From: Alteromonas sp. M12
GTDB taxonomy: Bacteria > Pseudomonadota > Gammaproteobacteria > Enterobacterales > Alteromonadaceae
DNA: 64,000 nt
Reading direction: 5' to 3'
Assembly: GCF_037478005.1 (NCBI RefSeq)
Contig: NZ_CP144164.1
Span: 2,170,001 to 2,234,000 of the forward strand
Shown: positions 61,755 to 64,000 of the stretch, in pieces
Numbering within the stretch: the first letter of the stretch is position 1
Layout: every line of letters begins with the position of its first letter
Made by a program: the position numbers and the translations under genes
Notes under the pieces: model-generated
What the model was told of the DNA's origin: nothing
Database searches by the model: none
What the model saw: the letters and a program-made list of their open reading frames with translations, nothing else

Positions 61755-61803
61755 CGAATAAAACTGTGTAGTTGAGGGCAGGGAACATATCCTTCAACTA
61801 CAC
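61755..61803 (-). terminator. Terminator of the CoA-transferase operon (minus strand)
   Basis: TGTGTAGTTGA (61764-61774) and TCAACTACACA (61793-61803) form a perfect 11-bp stem around an 18-nt loop. Read on the minus strand the stem ends in AGTTTTAT, giving a short U run. It lies 12 bp after the stop of the B subunit gene. Confidence 0.7.
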
Positions 61804-61815
61804 ACTAAAACTAAA

Positions 61816-62472
61816 CTAAAATGTCATTTCTTTTACATCGTTACTCACAACGAGTTTTCCAGCTGTTTTCTGTTTAACTTCATCAACCGAAACCCCTGGA
61901 GCGAGCTCTAATAAATGAAAAGCACCGTCTTTCACTTCAACCACAGCTAAATCAGTAATAATTTTATTAATACAGTTCACTCCAGTCAGCGGCAATGTGC
62001 AGCTTTCCAACAGTTTTGAGTTACCGTATTTATCTGCGTGGGTCATAGTGACGATGATGTTTTTCGCTCCCGCTACAAGATCCATTGCTCCCCCCATGCC
62101 TTTTATTAGCTTGCCAGGGATCATCCAAGAAGCAATGTTGCCACTGGTATCTACCTCAAATGCACCTAATACCGTAAAATCTACATGACCGCCTCTGATC
62201 ATCGCAAAACTTTCAGCTGAATTGAAAATGGATGCTCCAGTAATTGCGGTTACAGTTTCTTTGCCTGCATTGATCATGTCGGCATCTAATTGCTCTTCAG
62301 TTGGATTTGGCCCCATTCCTAATAGACCATTCTCAGATTGCAACATTACAGCAATATCTTCAGGCACATAGTTGGCTGCAAGTGTTGGAATACCAATACC
62401 AAGATTCACGTAATCTCCGTCTTGAAATTCTTGAGCGACGCGCATAGCTATTTGATCTCGAGATAAAGCCAT
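61816..62472 (-). CDS. scoB: 3-oxoacid CoA-transferase, subunit B
   Basis: This 218-residue B subunit carries the catalytic glutamate in LQSENGLLGMGP (SENG motif) and NLGIGIPTLAANYVP, HVDFTVLGAFEVD and IPGKLIKGMGGAMDLVAGAKN, all typical of the SCOT/AtoA family. With subunit A it moves CoA from succinyl-CoA or acetyl-CoA to acetoacetate. The start overlaps the stop of the A gene by 1 bp (TAATG), indicating translational coupling. It could use the acetoacetate produced by the liu pathway. Whether the donor is succinyl- or acetyl-CoA is not certain. Confidence 0.93.
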   Translation of the reverse strand: MALSRDQIAMRVAQEFQDGDYVNLGIGIPTLAANYVPEDIAVMLQSENGLLGMGPNPTEEQLDADMINAGKETVTAITGASIFNSAESFAMIRGGHVDFTVLGAFEVDTSGNIASWMIPGKLIKGMGGAMDLVAGAKNIIVTMTHADKYGNSKLLESCTLPLTGVNCINKIITDLAVVEVKDGAFHLLELAPGVSVDEVKQKTAGKLVVSNDVKEMTF

Positions 62473-63185
62473 TAGATTTCTCCTTGGGTTTTAGCAACTA
62501 CACGGCGTTCAATTCGTTTTTCGAATTTGCCTTGGATTACTCTGTTTACGTAAATACCGGGAGTATGAATTTGGCTGGGTGGAATTGCTCCGGGTGGAAC
62601 GATTTCTTCCACTTCAACAACCGTAATCTTTCCCGCTGTTGCTGCCATAGGGTTAAAATTCTGAGCTGTATGACGATAGATGCAATTACCAAAAATATCA
62701 GCCTTCCAGGCTTTGACGATGGCAAAGTCGCCGGTGATAGATTCTTCTAAAATATAAGGACGCCCATTAAACTCTTTGACTTCTTTGCCTTCACCTACGG
62801 GAGTGCCGTAGCCGGTAGCAGTATAAAATGCAGGGATTCCAGCTCCGCCGGCACGCATCTTTTCAGCTAACGTCCCTTGTGGAGTCAATTCTACTTCTAA
62901 CTCTCCGTCTAATAATTGCTTTTCAAATAGGGCGTTTTCTCCAACATAAGAGGAAACCATTTTTCTAATCTGTTTGTCTTCAAGCAACAATCCAAGACCA
63001 AAACCGTCTACTCCACAGTTGTTGGAAACAACAGTTAAGTCTTTGGTTCCCATCGCTTTTATTTGTGCGATTAGCCCTTCGGGTATACCACACAAACCAA
63101 ATCCGCCAGCAATCACGGTCATACCGTCTTTTAAGCCGGCTAATGCGTCTTCATAGCTGGTAACAACTTTATTAAATCCGCTCAT
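62472..63185 (-). CDS. scoA: 3-oxoacid CoA-transferase, subunit A
   Basis: The 237-residue A subunit starts [38 protein letters not shown], the family hallmark, and has [25 protein letters not shown] and [16 protein letters not shown]. It forms the CoA-binding half of the heteromeric transferase with the B subunit encoded just downstream. It is divergent from the LysR gene, with an intergenic region of 110 bp containing a 16-bp perfect palindrome. Confidence 0.94.
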   Translation of the reverse strand: MSGFNKVVTSYEDALAGLKDGMTVIAGGFGLCGIPEGLIAQIKAMGTKDLTVVSNNCGVDGFGLGLLLEDKQIRKMVSSYVGENALFEKQLLDGELEVELTPQGTLAEKMRAGGAGIPAFYTATGYGTPVGEGKEVKEFNGRPYILEESITGDFAIVKAWKADIFGNCIYRHTAQNFNPMAATAGKITVVEVEEIVPPGAIPPSQIHTPGIYVNRVIQGKFEKRIERRVVAKTQGEI

Positions 63186-63250
63186 AAAAGCCTCTTTTTT
63201 ACATAAATTTAACTTAGTATTAATCCAACTTGAACTAAAGTAAAATTGAT

Positions 63251-63266
63251 TTAATATGCATATTAA
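63251..63266. promoter_or_regulatory. 16-bp perfect palindrome in the scoA-lysR intergenic region
   Basis: TTAATATGCATATTAA is perfectly self-complementary and contains a T-N11-A pattern, as in LysR-family boxes. It lies 66 bp upstream of scoA and 30 bp upstream of the LysR gene, where an autoregulatory and target operator would be expected. An outer ATTGAT/ATCAAT pair surrounds it. Confidence 0.55.
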
Positions 63267-63295
63267 TAAATTAAATTTATCAATTGGTGTAAATC

Positions 63296-64000
63296 ATGTT
63301 GTCTTATAAACAACTCCAGTGTTTTATAACATTAGCCCAATCTAGCACTTTTGCAGAAGCCGCAGAAAAAGTGCACCTTTCGCAACCTGCTTTATCAACC
63401 TCGATTAAAAAATTAGAAACATTTTTAGGGGGTGCGTTGTTTTCACGAACAACACGTAAAGTGCAATTAAGTCATGAAGGTCGCGAGTTTGTGCCTATGG
63501 CTAAGCGCTTAATGCATGATTGGGAAACGGCCATTGCAGATATGCAAGACCTCTTTGCTATGCAGCGGGGGCGACTAACTATTGCCGCGATGCCGTCTTT
63601 TGCAAGTAGCATTTTACCTGGGGTTTTGAAGTCATTTCACCAAAAGTGGAAAGATATTAATCTGACAATACGTGATGTAGTAATGGAAGATGTGATTGAT
63701 TCGGTGCGAGAAGGTCGCGCCGAAATTGGATTTACCTTTGAAAATGAACAATTGGATGGTTTAGATTTTTATCCTTTGATGAATAACAAATTTGTCGCCG
63801 TTGTCGCCTCGAATCATCCTCTTTCAAGTTGTGCAGATGTGACTTGGCAGCAGTTGTGTGAATATCCGTTTGTTGTGTTGAACAGGGGATCATCTGTGCG
63901 TAAGTGGATTGAAACCTTTGCCCAACACAATGGAATCGATTTACATATTGTGGCTGAAGCGAATCAACTGGCGACTTTAGGCGAATGTGTTAAACAAGAT
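63296..64000 (+). CDS. LysR-family transcriptional regulator (runs off window)
   Basis: Translation from ATG 63296 gives 235 residues up to the window end. The N-terminal winged helix (MLSYKQLQCFITLAQSSTFAEAAEKVHLSQPALSTSIKKLE) is typical LysR. The effector-binding domain begins GRLTIAAMPSFASSILPGVLKSF. It is divergent from the CoA-transferase operon, which is the probable target. The C-terminus is cut. The inducer could be a ketone body or its CoA ester, which is inference only. Confidence 0.9.
   Translation, partial: MLSYKQLQCFITLAQSSTFAEAAEKVHLSQPALSTSIKKLETFLGGALFSRTTRKVQLSHEGREFVPMAKRLMHDWETAIADMQDLFAMQRGRLTIAAMPSFASSILPGVLKSFHQKWKDINLTIRDVVMEDVIDSVREGRAEIGFTFENEQLDGLDFYPLMNNKFVAVVASNHPLSSCADVTWQQLCEYPFVVLNRGSSVRKWIETFAQHNGIDLHIVAEANQLATLGECVKQD

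Overview
This is a chromosomal window from a marine gammaproteobacterium of the order Alteromonadales; the gene set and gene order look most like Paraglaciecola, Glaciecola or a close relative. Supporting this are a complete leucine/isovalerate (liu) operon with a MerR-type LiuR regulator, the yejM-yejL-yejK block, TonB-dependent uptake next to a uronate-polysaccharide locus, a PEP-CTERM protein and a REP-type HUH transposase. The genus is an inference; no rRNA is present. The DNA is moderately AT-rich, and a block at about 3.5-6.7 kb looks more AT-rich than its surroundings.

Layout. 1-3221: start of glgC (minus, cut by the window edge), then a GlxA-type regulator, a nucleoside hydrolase and an SRPBCC protein. 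3222-6703: three consecutive genes (SLATT membrane protein, DUF262/DUF1524 GmrSD-like nuclease, small lipoprotein), each ending at a TAACAA motif that starts an integron attC-like site. Two attC sites fold convincingly, the third is degenerate, and no integrase is visible. 6838-10324: DUF922 protease, a membrane-anchored solute-binding protein and a partner membrane protein. 10357-17400: liuR-liuA-liuB-liuC-liuD-liuE on the minus strand (leucine to acetoacetate and acetyl-CoA). 17896-25807: kynureninase, a response regulator with a repeat-rich C-terminus, a valine-type catabolic set (acyl-CoA dehydrogenase, 3-hydroxyisobutyryl-CoA hydrolase, SDR), rlmA and gmhB. Near-identical 16-bp palindromes lie upstream of liuR and upstream of the valine set, which suggests common control.

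25809-36608: yejM (reduced periplasmic domain), yejL and divergent yejK; a two-half pterin-synthase-like protein overlapping an M23 peptidase; M61 peptidase; PilZ protein; DUF962 protein; LytS/LytTR-type two-component pair. 37168-43454: RND permease followed by its adaptor, phosphofructokinase and a DUF6279 lipoprotein. 43730-52750: a carbohydrate locus with TonB receptor, EamA transporter, LacI regulator with a double operator, SSS symporter, a heparinase II/III-like enzyme without a signal peptide, and KduD. Together these suggest import of unsaturated uronate oligosaccharides and intracellular conversion towards 2-keto-3-deoxygluconate.

53162-64000: tRNA-Tyr with a 119-bp duplication of its 3' end and flank, trhO, an EF-hand protein, paiB, ybaK, a RAYT-like transposase bracketed by oppositely oriented short repeat arrays, a PEP-CTERM protein behind a clear sigma-54 promoter and palindrome, a VOC protein, a DEAD-box helicase, a two-subunit 3-oxoacid CoA-transferase and a divergent LysR regulator cut by the window end. 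The CoA-transferase could activate the acetoacetate made by the liu pathway.
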